NCBI GenBank assembly: GCA_015345905.1
Contig: JADDTR010000002.1
Span: forward strand, 434,001-498,000
From: Aotearoamyces nothofagi
Lineage: Eukaryota; Ascomycota; Leotiomycetes; Leotiales; Tympanidaceae
DNA: 64,000 nucleotides
Reading direction: 5' to 3'
The position numbers and the translations under genes are program-made. Below are positions 11,702 through 22,428 of this stretch, one piece after another. Each line of letters opens with the position of its first letter. The stretch's first letter is position 1. The notes beneath the pieces were generated by a model, which saw nothing but the letters and a program-made list of their open reading frames with translations, did no database searches and had not been told where the DNA came from.

Positions 11702-13179
11702 CTAATTGTATTGCATGTAGGTCGCCGTAGAGTTGAACTTCAGGTTACCCTTGATAACTTTGTCCACCGCGCTCAGGAAATCCTTCTCAGTTGCCACCTT
11801 TCTCCGTGCACGGATGGCGTACATGCCAGCTTCGGTGCACACACTTCTTAATTCAGCACCAGTTGAGTTTGGGCATAGACGCGAGATCAGCTCCCATCTT
11901 ATATCTCGCTCCACCGACATGCTCTTGGCGTGGATTCGGAGAATGTTGGCGCGACCCTCAAGATCTGGCAAGGAAAACTCAATCTTTCTGTCGATACGTC
12001 CTGGTCTCATGAGAGCCGGATCTAACGTCGACGGCCTATTGGTCGCAAACATGACCTTGATGTTTCCACGAGCATCGAAACCGTCAAGTTGTGTAATCAG
12101 CTCCAACATAGTTCTCTGTACTTCGTTGTCTCCTCCAGCACCATCATCAAATCTGGCTCCTCCGATAGCGTCAATCTCATCGAAGAAAATAATACAGGCC
12201 TTCTTTGTCCGCGCCATTTCGAATAGTTCTCGGACCATTCTTGCTCCCTCTCCGACATATTTCTGCACAAGCTCGCTGCCAATGACTCGGATGAAGGTTG
12301 CATCAGTTCGATTCGCAACTGCTCTAGCGCAGAGCGTCTTTCCTGTACCTGGTGGACCATAAAGCAGGGCTCCTTTAGGTGGGTCAATACCGAGATTAAC
12401 GAATCGCTCGGGCGATAATAGGGGCATCTCAACAACTTCCCGTAGCTTCTCGACCTGCTCCTTACAGCCACCAACGTCTCCATATGTGACATCCGGCTTC
12501 TCTTCTACTGTCATCATTGTAACACTTGCATCGATCTTCGGGGGTAAAGGAAGAAGAATCTGGTACTTGTTTCGGTCGACACTATATGGCCAGAGTTAGT
12601 AAGGTTGACAGCCGGTATCCCAAGATATACACACCCAACACGCATGCCCTCCTCAATATCAGTCGGACTAACGCGCTCTCCAAGTTGAACCACAAATTTC
12701 GCTATTTGCTTGACGTTGATGACATATTTGCTTTTCTCGGGGTCCTTCTCATCCTGTATGATCTTTGTACATCTTGCTACTTGTAAGGGTTGCTCTTCTG
12801 ACATTCTTTGTCGATCAGCAGCTACATCCCATAGATGAGGTGGTGCTAGACCGGTATCCGATTCCTGTCGACGTGTTAATGGGGCTTGTGCATGAAATAA
12901 TGTAGAGACCTATGTACTTTGACACCAATCTTCTCGTTGACACTGGTCTGCTTCTCCTTGATCTGCTGCTCGAGTTTTTTAAGAGCTGCCGCGTAAGGCG
13001 CCGCACCATAGGTCTTTAGAACCTGAATATCCCTACACAATAATGATTAGCAGGATGGATGCAAAAGGGTGGCGGGCAACTCACTCATCAGATAGAGGCG
13101 TTATCTTCTTCTCCTCTACCTCATCGTCAACATATTCCTTGCGGTGTTTTTCCCAATCTGCGCCTCTGGCCGATACCAT
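11702..13179 (-). CDS. rpt1: 26S proteasome regulatory AAA ATPase Rpt1
   Basis: Four exons (13179-13085, 13032-12918, 12864-12635, 12581-11702) give 439 residues with continuous frame over three introns (51-53 nt). The N terminus carries the coiled coil ([14 protein letters not shown]); the middle has the OB region ending [16 protein letters not shown]. The AAA module has Walker A GPPGTGKT, Walker [12 protein letters not shown], sensor ATNRP and the arginine-finger context [11 protein letters not shown]. The C terminus ends [20 protein letters not shown] and [13 protein letters not shown] match Rpt1 (S7) rather than other Rpt subunits. In the 19S base Rpt1 forms the hexameric unfoldase with Rpt2-6. 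It is head to head with Cct4 (757 bp apart), another essential proteostasis gene. Confidence 0.97.
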
Positions 13180-13936
13180 GTTTGAAGAGTTGAAGAAGTC
13201 GTGAAGTTGGATGTCGAAGATGTTGCAGTGATGTGTAGCTATCTGATGTTATGATGGGTTCCAGGCATGGAAGGTCAACGAGGCTCGCTCGTGTAAGCGG
13301 AAAGCTATCTAAGACAGGCTAGCTGAGCTCCTACGGCGGTCGCTAACAACGTTACTTGAAATGCTGTCAATAGCTTTCTTTCGATTTATTATATCCTACA
13401 ATGCATGTATGAGTTGTAGCAACCAACAACGTACTCTTATTAGTTACCGATACTATATTTTGTTCCGTTTAATAGCTAATTCGGATGACTATGCAACTAG
13501 CTATGAACGTATATCAGACTTCTATCAGTTGCTGATAGTGGCGTTTATTCGATTAACCTAATGATAGTAGGACAGTCCAGTTCCAATTCCTCCTGCCCTT
13601 CCCTACTGTATAGTTCAAAACAGTACAACAAATTGAAAAACATAACTCAAATTTCGAGTATAAAGCAAAAAAGCACTCTATATAATAGCTACTTGCTTGT
13701 GTTCAGGGGAGAGATAGGGACTCTGTTGAGTCTTTTAATCGAGTAGATTCTGAAGTAATGTTCTCGGATCTCAAGCATCATAAGTGGTGGGAGTGTGTGC
13801 TTAGCGACCACCGTAGTTCCGAGCCAAATTTTGGAAAACGCGACTGATTACATGCTAAGCGCGACAGTGGACGAGGCAAGTTGAGCTTTTAATACTTCAC
13901 CTGCAATACTTCAGTACATCTCGAAATAAGTTCAAG
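13180..13936. promoter_or_regulatory. Divergent rpt1-cct4 intergenic region
   Basis: 757 bp separate the two start codons, so both promoters must lie here. The central part (about 13340-13760) is AT-rich with short meaningless open frames. No clear heat-shock or proteasome-box element could be identified by eye. Confidence 0.5.
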
Positions 13937-15710
13937 ATGGCCCTTACTGCATCCCAAGCAAACTCTGGCAACAATGCATTTAAGGTACGATTACCAACCA
14001 AGCAAAAGAATTCCTTGACCATAACTAATTGAGATGGATAGGACAAGGAGAAGCCTATGGCTGTTCGCACAGCCAACATTGTTGCTGCGAGAGCTGTCGC
14101 CGATGCCATAAGGACCTCATTAGGCCCTAGAGGAAGTATGTCATTATAGCAGTCCAAACCCCGTGCCTATCCATTTTAGGTGATGGTTGCTGATCTGTGC
14201 AGTGGATAAAATGATACAAACTGGACGTGGAGAAACGATTATTACGAATGACGGAAATACTATGTTGAAGAGCATGGCTGTCATGCACCCTTCAGCGAAG
14301 ATGTTGGTTGATCTATCAGCAGCACAAGATGTTGAAGCTGGAGATGGAACTACCTCCGTGGTAGTCATTGCAGGTAGCCTTCTAGGAGCAGCAGACAGAT
14401 TATTGGGGAAAGGCATACATCCTTCAGTCATCGCGGAATCTTTCCAAAGGGCTGCGGCAGCGGCAGTTCAAATTCTCCACGACATGTCGGTTCCAGTTTC
14501 CCTGACCGACACATCTACTCTTCTACAAGCTGCCACCACATCTCTCTCCTCAAAGATCGTCTCACAACACTCAAACCTCCTGGGTCCAATGGCCGTAAAC
14601 GCCGTCACGAAGACTATCGACATCAAGACTGCAGACAATGTGGACCTCAAGAATATCAGAATTGTCAAGAAAGTTGGAGGGACAATCGAAGATAGCGAGA
14701 TGGTAGAAGGCCTTGTCCTAACGCAAGGCGTGCTGAAGAACGGAGGTGGACCAGTCAGAATGGAGAAAGCACGAATAGGTCTTATCCAGTTCCAGCTGAG
14801 CCCGCCAAAACCTGATGTAAGCATGAAATTTCTTGATATATGTTCCATTGACTAACCCTGTGGCCAGATGGAGAACCAAATTGTTGTCAACGACTACAGA
14901 CAGATGGATAAGATCTTGAAGGAAGAGCGGACGTATCTCCTGAATATGGTCAAGAAGATCAAGAAGGCGAAGTGCAACGTTTTGTTCATTCAGAAGTCTA
15001 TTCTCCGTGACGCTGTTAACGATCTCTCTCTGCATTTCCTTGCGAAGCTTAACATCCTTGCTATCAAAGATATTGAGCGTGATGAGGTGGAGTTTATCTG
15101 CAAATCAACTGGCTGCAAGCCAATTGCCGATATCGACTCCTTTACTGAGGACAAACTCGGAAGCGCAGATCTCATCGAAGAATCACAAAACTCAGGGTCA
15201 AGGATCGTGAAGGTGACTGGAACAAAGAGTGCTGGAAAGACTGTTTCGATCATTTGCCGTGGTGCCAACTCCCTAATTCTTGATGAGGCAGAGCGAAGTC
15301 TCCACGATGCTCTTTGTGTCATCCGATGTCTTGTGAAGAAGAAGGCTCTCATTGCGGGTGGCGGTGCCCCCGAAATCGAGATTGCCTCACAGCTATCAAA
15401 GCAGGCCCGAAGCTTGACTGGTACGGAAGCAATCTGCTGGAAGGCTTTCGCCGACGCCATGGAGGTCATTCCTACTACACTTGCCGAGAATGCTGGCCTC
15501 AATAGCATCAAAGTAGTCACCGAACTGAGACACAAGCATGAGTATGGCGAGAAGAATGCTGGTGTCAGTATCAAGTCCGGTGGAGTGAAAAATGACATTG
15601 CAGAAGAGAACGTCCTTCAGCCCCTGCTAGTCAGCACGAGTGCAGTCGAGCTGGCAGCGGAGACAGTAAAAATGATCCTTAGAATTGATGATATCGCTTT
15701 GAGCAGGTAG
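13937..15710 (+). CDS. cct4: Cytosolic chaperonin TRiC/CCT subunit delta
   Basis: Four exons (13937-13984, 14042-14135, 14203-14816, 14868-15710) give 532 residues, the usual CCT length. Group II chaperonin motifs include SLGPRG-MDKMIQ (nucleotide-binding P loop, rebuilt across intron 2), [34 protein letters not shown] and [19 protein letters not shown] near the C terminus. [21 protein letters not shown] and [19 protein letters not shown] point to the delta subunit (Cct4). The product is one of eight subunits of the ring that folds actin, tubulin and WD40 proteins. All introns are short GT..AG, and each junction restores a conserved motif. Confidence 0.96.
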
Positions 15711-16499
15711 ATAGAAAATAATACCAACTGTACGATCTATGTACGATAGTCTCAATATCCTGATGCTACGACTGTCGAAAAGGGATATGTGTTAGAAATA
15801 TGCCGTAGGCCTGAACGCTTAATTGAGGTATGAGCGATGTTGCTATTAGCGTGTTGATAGGGATCGGATGGTTGATATATAATCTCTATCCATCCTTTGA
15901 AGAGGACTAAGTAGTATTTCCCAGACCATGAAGAGAGGCTATGGTAATTCAATCACGATCATCTAATATGTGATTGATTACTAGCTCATCAGAAGCTCAT
16001 ATCATGTCATGATATGGCATACGTGGTCCAGTTAGTTTCACAACGGAAAGATCATGCTTGGCAGAGAGCAGGTAATGTATCGGGCGTTCAAGGCGCGTCA
16101 GCTTACTTCTTCCTCGTAACTCTTGTCAAATCAGCCCGGCCGCGGCGTACCTACATACAGTATAAGTACTTGCAGCAACGGTTCGTGTACAGCACCCGAG
16201 TGCGTACTACTTCAGCCACAAAATGTAGATATCCTTGCGCAGCATGCTAGGACTTATACACCCACTGCGTCGCTGACCGTCATCGTTCCAAAGGGCAGAG
16301 TACATAATACAAGAGGTTCGAACAGCCTCGTTTTGATCCTTCTCTATTTCCCCGCCTATTGGATATTGAAGACTCGGCCTGCTATTGTTAACTCTGTACT
16401 GCGAGTGTGCACTGTGTTTTAAACCTCCCTGCGGCCCTCAATATCACACATTGGAATTAGAATAGCTTCGTAAAGTCGAGATTTCCCATCGGGCAAGAA
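15711..16499. other. Intergenic between cct4 and the P450
   Basis: 789 bp without a supported gene. No repeat, RNA gene or clear regulatory motif seen. Confidence 0.6.
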
Positions 16500-18277
16500 A
16501 TGGCCCTTGCTGATTTCATCTCACTTCCACTCGTGGTCGTGCTGCTCGCTGTGGGACTCCTCAATACGGTTATTGTCGCTATTCGCCGTCTATACTCGAG
16601 TCCAATCGCCCATTTTCCTGGCCCCAAGCTTGCAGCACTCACATACTGGTGATTAACCAAGATAACATTCACTTTACAGCAACATGTACTTATATCTACT
16701 CTAGGTATGAATTCTATTATGACATTATCCTCGATGGGCAATACAGCTTCCATATCATGCGCATGCACGATAAATACGGTCCAATTATCCGCATCAGTCC
16801 TGGAGAACTTCACGTAAACAGCCCGGATTTCTATGAAGAACTATACGCTGGAAGCGGTTCGGGTCGGAAACGTGATAAGTGGGATGAAATACAGGCTTCT
16901 CTTTCCGTCCCCGACTCTATCATCGCGACCGGTCCACATGACAAACACCGTGTACGAAGGGCTGCTCTGAATCCATTTTTCTCGATGGCCTCAGTGAGAC
17001 AGCTGCAGCCGCTCATTGATGCCAATGTAGATCATATGATGGAGAGGCTAAATGACTTCCAAAGGTCTGGAGATATCATGGTTCTCAATTATGTCTTATC
17101 AGCATTTACTAACGGTAAATATCCCTCACGTCCTGCAACTTTCTCTACTTGGCATGTGGCATTGCGAGTGCCCCGGTCCAAGAAATTTCAATGCGCCAGA
17201 TGCTAACTGACTTCTAGATGTAGTATCAGAATACTCTTTCGGCCATTCTTACAATCGCCTTGCAAAGGCCGATTTCGATCCGACCTTTCACAATAATATG
17301 GTGAAAGGACTATCATCAGCATTCCTAATGAGACATTTGCCTTGGATTCTATTTGCTCTAGATACAATGCCAGTATGGCTTGCAAGTTGGATAGAGCCTG
17401 CGTACAAGATGTTTCTTGAAGAAAAGCAGGCACGTTTTTTCCTTAAAGGAGAGTTCGTCGAGCCGATGCTGACAAAAGATACCAGGCAACTATAAGAGAA
17501 GTCCAACGAGTTATAGACAGTTCCGAAGGCTCCTTTGGGGACAACCATCGTACAATTTTCCACGAAATTCTTGACAGCAAGCTGCCGCCTGAGGAGAAGA
17601 CAGCCTCTCGTCTAGGGGAAGAGGCAGCAACATTGGTTGCCGCTGGAACGATGACTACAGCGTGGACGCTTTCAGTTGCGGCTTATTTTTTGCTTACGCA
17701 GCCTAACACGCTCCAGAAGCTCAAAGAAGAGCTCGAGACCGCAATCCCAGACCCCTCAGCGCCAGCCTCTCTTACAGTACTTGGAAATCTGCCTTACCTG
17801 CATGCTTGTGTCCAGGAAGCACTTCGACTGAGTTATGGAAGTGTTACCCGTCTACAACGGATTGCCCCAGATGAAATAATGGTCTTCAACGACGGCGAAA
17901 GGGACTGGCACATCCCTTCTGGTACGCCTGTCGGAATGACATCTCTTATAATCCACCATGACGAATCGATCTTCCCTAATTCAAAAGCATTCATTCCCGA
18001 ACGGTGGATCGAAAACCCTGGCTTGGATCGTTATATGGTTTCGTTCTCAAAGGGAAGCAGAATATGCCTTGGTATCAATCTAGCTTATACTGAGATGTAT
18101 CTCGTCATTGCCGCAATCTTCAGAGTGTATGGGTCTGTTGAGTATCGGAAACAGGGAGATAAAGGGGTGTTGAAGCTGTTCGAGACAGAGTATCGTGACG
18201 TCGAGTGTATAAGGGATAAAGCTATTCCTGGTATGTGGACAGGGACAAAGGGTGTGAGGATTCAGGTTCTTGCATAG
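16500..18277 (+). CDS. Cytochrome P450 monooxygenase
   Basis: Four exons (16500-16648, 16705-17114, 17218-17429, 17486-18277) give 520 residues. An N-terminal membrane anchor (residues 8-28) precedes the FPGPKLAALTYWYEFYYD hinge typical of fungal microsomal P450s. The I-helix oxygen-binding element AAGTMTT (about 309-315), the ExxR pair (Glu368/Arg371), PERW, and the heme loop FSKGSRICLG with Cys451 are all present, so it looks catalytically intact. It resembles the fungal group often annotated as trichodiene-oxygenase-like; the substrate is unknown. Intron 3 starts with GC (CAG|GCACGT) rather than GT; this boundary is the only one I found that keeps the frame. No biosynthetic backbone enzyme lies nearby. 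Confidence 0.93.
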
Positions 18278-18523
18278 AAGTTACATCAAATTAAACAGAA
18301 TAGTTCAGTTGAAAGCTTGTAGTAGTAATTTCAGATAAGCAAAAATGCCACTGCAAGTCAGTGATGGAAACGGCATTATACACCTCACATTATTTCCCAA
18401 TTATACTTTACAGTTCGAAATATGCCACTCCACAGATAGCCAGACAGCCAGGCATAATGCCACATACATGCAGATACTCCAAACACATGCTAGCCCTTAC
18501 TACAGCAAAGTCTAGAGCTTCCA

Positions 18524-19543
18524 CTAGAATGCTGTCTTCATCAAAACCCTGTACTCTATGTAATCCTCCCCATCAATGGTGAGAATCTCTCGCTTATCGC
18601 CCAATAACTTTCCCTCGAATGGATGTCCAGGCTGCTTCCGTCGAGTGTACGTTATGCTATTGCTTTGCTTCAAGTCATCCAAAGTATCCTGAATCCTGTT
18701 GCTGGTAACTCTTTCATGAATTTTTGAGTTTTTCTCTCGCTCTGTATTCATAGTATTGCCGTCGGTGTCTCGTGGTTTCTTCGGCCAATCCTCTCGAGCT
18801 CGTGATTCTTGGTCCGCGAATGACTTCCTTTTCAGGGACGGCTGCTGGGGCTGAGGAACTGTTCCCATAGACACTTTCTTTGGTAATACTCCCTCAACAC
18901 TGTTCCTACTCTTCCCATCATCTGATTTGAGGCTGTGCTGCAAAGTCCATCCTGCTGCCTTTGCAAATGCTTCGTTTCTCTCCCTTTTCAATCTCTCGGC
19001 TCTAGCACCAGCTTCATCCCTTTCCGTCTTTACGGCTTTAGCCTTGATGGATGGAATTTCTGAACTGATACTCTGTGATCCCATAGGTCCATTAAAGTTG
19101 TTGTCATGAGAGATATCGTATTTCGCAGTGCGTTTGGCGTGATTGACATCATCTTCGTCGCTAACAGTGCTTGTAATCTCGTAAGTCTTCCCACGATCGA
19201 GATTCGAAATCCTAGCGTCTTTGTGGACCTCAACTTCGAGATCTCGGGGTACAGCCATCTGTTCTGATTTGCTCGTTCTAACGAGGATGAGCTGTAAAAT
19301 CATATCAGCAACTGCTAAAGTTTCATTGAGGGGACGATATTAGCTGAATATAGTATAAGGCAGAGCCATAGATGGTAAGCCATTTATGCATTCTCAACAT
19401 CTGAATTGAGATATCTAGGCAGTACAACATGCCTTGTTGACTCTGATGATAAGTCATACAGTCTAGAGACACTTGACGAGAAAGCTGTGCCAAGAAAAGC
19501 TGCAGTAAACATAATATTTAACAAACTTACTTACTTTCGTCAT
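18524..19543 (-). CDS. Charged, partly coiled-coil protein, unknown function
   Basis: The main exon (19291-18524) encodes 255 residues. A likely three-codon first exon (19543-19535, ATG ACG AAA, followed by the strong donor GTAAGT) joins to the acceptor TTTTACAG ending at 19292, giving 258 residues. The intron of about 243 nt is long for this window, so this part is tentative; an internal ATG at 19258 (MAVPRD) is the conservative start. The protein is Lys/Glu/Arg-rich with a helix-forming stretch around residues 90-130 (KTERDEAGARAERLKRERNEAF). It ends in a compact segment with GKLLGDKREILTIDGEDYIEY that looks folded. No family recognised; nuclear location would fit the charge, but that is inference. 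Confidence 0.6.
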
Positions 19544-19947
19544 GTGCCGGACTAGGACGCGCACATCAATGAACAATCAGCTACGGTCTGATGTATAACA
19601 GTATAATGCCTCCTCTCGCATTGATTGCAACTTGAAGAGGGCAGCAATTACAATAGCTGGGAAGTTTCAGACTGAGATGTGAAAGTTGATTCAAAGGAAG
19701 CGGAGTGGTTTGTTTCCAGAAGCGACACAACAATTCACTAGTTCCATAACACATAAACATAAAAGAACTTCCAGACAGGGGCTGAAACTGACAAGTGGAT
19801 TTACAACTGACTTTGAAGGAATGAAGAAGCATGACGAGCAAACTTTGTGCCATTGCACTTCATTTCGGCATCTTCTGCAAGTAGCCGGTGTTATTAAACT
19901 GTAACTTCTAACTTTATAAGCACTCTCCCATGAACTCATAACTCTCG

Positions 19948-21333
19948 TTATCGCCCTCTTCCACGACCTTTACCACCTCGTCCTCGTCCTCCACCTCTCT
20001 GTCCTCCGCGTGTCTTTCCGCCGCCTCTACCGCCTCGATCAAATCTTTCATGTAGCCTTTCCTGATCAAATGAAGCTTCCCCCATTCTGAGATAGCTGAT
20101 AATTCCCTGATCTACAACTGCCAATACAACATTCCTCCATCCATGTCTTAATCTCTGGTAGCTCTTTGCCAGCCCTTCCATTTCCTTTTTAGGTGGATCC
20201 CAAGGTGTACTCTCTAACAAAGCGGTTATTTCTGTAAGGGATGGTACAGTTGTTGAACCTGTCGAGACTATAGCAATCCGAAAGTCTGGCTCACCAGGGT
20301 GACTTTTAGCAAAGGTAGGGATACGAGTGGGCTTCCAGATATGAAATACCACACGGAAAGGGCCGGCTGCTGCGGTCGAGAACTCATGGTTTTGTGGTGC
20401 GGGTTCGTGGCGAGGAATGATGGAAAGTTGCCTGTAGATCTGATTGTAGGATCTGTACAGGCCTGGATGAACAAGAGGTCCAAATGGTGCACGCTCTATT
20501 GGCTTTTCAGCAAAGAGCTTTCCGAATAGCCAGGTAAAGGGTCTTGGTGGTTGTATAGACGGGTTTGTCGAGGCTCCTTCGCGCTCTTTATCCAGTGCTG
20601 GATCCCGTTCAGGCGCCCTTCTAACAACATAGCCAGTTCTCTTCAAGTTTGCATAGACCGTGTAAGTGTCCAAGCTGACCTTCCCCTCTACTCCATCATC
20701 ACCAATAAATAAAGAGTATGCGGCTTGTAAGCTCAAAGGTACTCCATCATCCTCTTGTGACTCCAGCCCCTCGTTTGAAACCTCTCCTCTTACAACATTC
20801 AAAGGTCTAGCAGGCCACCATAAATCCAGATTGCCTCTCTCGACCAAGAATAGAGCCTCCTCTGGTAACAGCCACATCCTTCCTTCCAATGTACCCAGCG
20901 CCGTCTTTCCCATTGTTCTAAACAATGCTCCCTTCGAGCTCTCCACCATGACCTGATAATCTCTGCTCAGTCCCCTTCCTCTGGCCGGGTCACTCAGCAC
21001 ATCGACTTGTCCTTCCCCCTCATCTTCCCCATCCTCAAGACCCTCCCCAAAATACCATGCCCTATTATGAGTCTTGGGTATGTGAATCCTAGTACAATCC
21101 AGCGCATCATGCATAGCCTTTCGACTCGCATCCAGAATGTTATCTTGGTGTTTCGTTCCATGGGGCTCGAAATCTTTGTCTCCACGCTTGGGAATCGTGA
21201 GGCTAGAACTGCCTATCATGGCAGCAAGGAACCTGAAATCCTGCAGCTCATCGCTAGGGTCGTTGTCTTCGGCACTGCCATTTCCATGAAGAGCAGTCGG
21301 CGGAGAGTCTTCATCGATATTCACTTCCGCCAT
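19948..21333 (-). CDS. sen54: tRNA-splicing endonuclease subunit Sen54
   Basis: A single exon of 461 residues. The Sen54 N-terminal domain is visible at about residues 70-170: an AWYFGEG-like segment, then SKGALFRTMGKTALG and LLPEEALFLVERG. A Tyr-rich middle (SLDTYTVYANLKRTGYVVRR) matches the domain that packs against Sen2. The C-terminal catalytic-fold region is followed by a tail of about 35 residues made almost only of Arg and Gly. Sen54 is a structural subunit of the Sen2-Sen34-Sen15-Sen54 complex that excises introns from pre-tRNAs. Its start lies 383 bp from an intron-containing tRNA-Leu gene. An RGG tail of this length suggests RNA contact (inference). Confidence 0.92.
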   Translation of the reverse strand: MAEVNIDEDSPPTALHGNGSAEDNDPSDELQDFRFLAAMIGSSSLTIPKRGDKDFEPHGTKHQDNILDASRKAMHDALDCTRIHIPKTHNRAWYFGEGLEDGEDEGEGQVDVLSDPARGRGLSRDYQVMVESSKGALFRTMGKTALGTLEGRMWLLPEEALFLVERGNLDLWWPARPLNVVRGEVSNEGLESQEDDGVPLSLQAAYSLFIGDDGVEGKVSLDTYTVYANLKRTGYVVRRAPERDPALDKEREGASTNPSIQPPRPFTWLFGKLFAEKPIERAPFGPLVHPGLYRSYNQIYRQLSIIPRHEPAPQNHEFSTAAAGPFRVVFHIWKPTRIPTFAKSHPGEPDFRIAIVSTGSTTVPSLTEITALLESTPWDPPKKEMEGLAKSYQRLRHGWRNVVLAVVDQGIISYLRMGEASFDQERLHERFDRGGRGGGKTRGGQRGGGRGRGGKGRGRGR

Positions 21334-21715
21334 TGTGACTGTTGGGCCTGCCCTTCACATTGCTTCGACTTGAGGAAAAGAAAGATTGACGTTGTATTTC
21401 CGCCTGAGGCGCCATTCGAGGCTGCTTGCAAATTGAATGCCAAACTGAGAACACCAATTTTTTAGTGTTCTTCATCGGATAGTGGCATTACAAGGTTGTT
21501 TTAAAACCCCCTGCACTCTTTACTTGATATTTTAGATCAAGAATTCCTATCAATGCATCAATCTTAATGATTGATTAAAACCTGTTCTCATAACATAACT
21601 GTTGTACTGTTGTGCTGTCCTGGAGCTACTTAGCTCGCTTACCAAGCTTGGCCTCGATTCGCGAAAATTTTGGGTGAAGGGTATTTAGTAAAATAAGCCA
21701 TTTCATGGTTATTCT
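21334..21715. other. Short spacer between sen54 and tRNA-Leu
   Basis: 382 bp holding the sen54 upstream region and the sequence before the tRNA. No other feature seen. Confidence 0.6.
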
Positions 21716-21817
21716 GGGAGTCTGGCCGAGTGGTTAAGGCGCCGTGTTTAGGAGTCAAGAAATTGATCTTAAATCCCGCGGTGGGCAACCGCGCAGGTTC
21801 GAATCCTGCGGCTCTCA
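21716..21817 (+). tRNA. tRNA-Leu(UAG) with a 23-nt intron
   Basis: The acceptor stem pairs GGGAGTC with GGCTCTC (two G-U pairs), with discriminator A at 21817. The D arm is GCC-GAGTGGTTAA-GGC. The anticodon stem pairs CCGTG with CGCGG, a TAG anticodon lies at 21749-21751, and the T arm is GCAGG-TTCGAAT-CCTGC. An 11-nt variable region with a short GG..CC stem marks it as class II (leucine). The extra 21753-21775 sits after position 37, where nuclear tRNA introns are found, so Sen54-type endonuclease must remove it. Internal A and B boxes are intact, and two T runs shortly after 21817 can terminate RNA polymerase III. It reads CUN leucine codons. Confidence 0.93.
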
Positions 21818-22428
21818 TTTTTTGCTTTTTTGACTTTTGAAGTTGTGTTAATTCTACTAATTAATATTTACACTTCACTCATTAGACGTTATTTTTGCAC
21901 TATCTGAAGCAAGAAATACTAGCCGAAGGAAAGAAACTAAGCGATTAAGCGTGACCAAGACCAGATCATCAGATGGACAAGATGCTTTGCAAAGATATAA
22001 ATATTAGTAGAATTATAATTACCAGCTAAAGATTCTTTCTAGTGTTGGAAGATTACTTTTTGTTTAACACTATATAGTCTTGTATATTAATACAAGGAAT
22101 CGACGTTGATATAAACTTAGCTGTTAGATTATTTGATATAAGAAATATTTCAAAAATTAAAAAGAATGGAAATCCAATTTCCATCCAATTACCAAGGGGG
22201 GTTTCCTGTACAATATCGATACTATCGAAATTGCTGTTTAATCGAATATATCTGATCTACTCTCTTTTTGCAAGTTTTAACCTTAACCTATATAGGCTAT
22301 ATTGAAGAACGATTAACAATTATTATAAAACATACACATTCATATTATCACATACTCTCTCGACCAAAGAGGTTTGACTTCTATAACCCTTTTGACTTTG
22401 TTTAATTGAAGTGATCTTTGTCACTAGT
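21818..22428. other. AT-rich intergenic region
   Basis: 611 bp after the tRNA, starting with T-rich Pol III terminator sequence and strongly AT-rich to about 22380. No gene or clear repeat seen. Some decay of an old repeat is possible but not shown. Confidence 0.5.
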
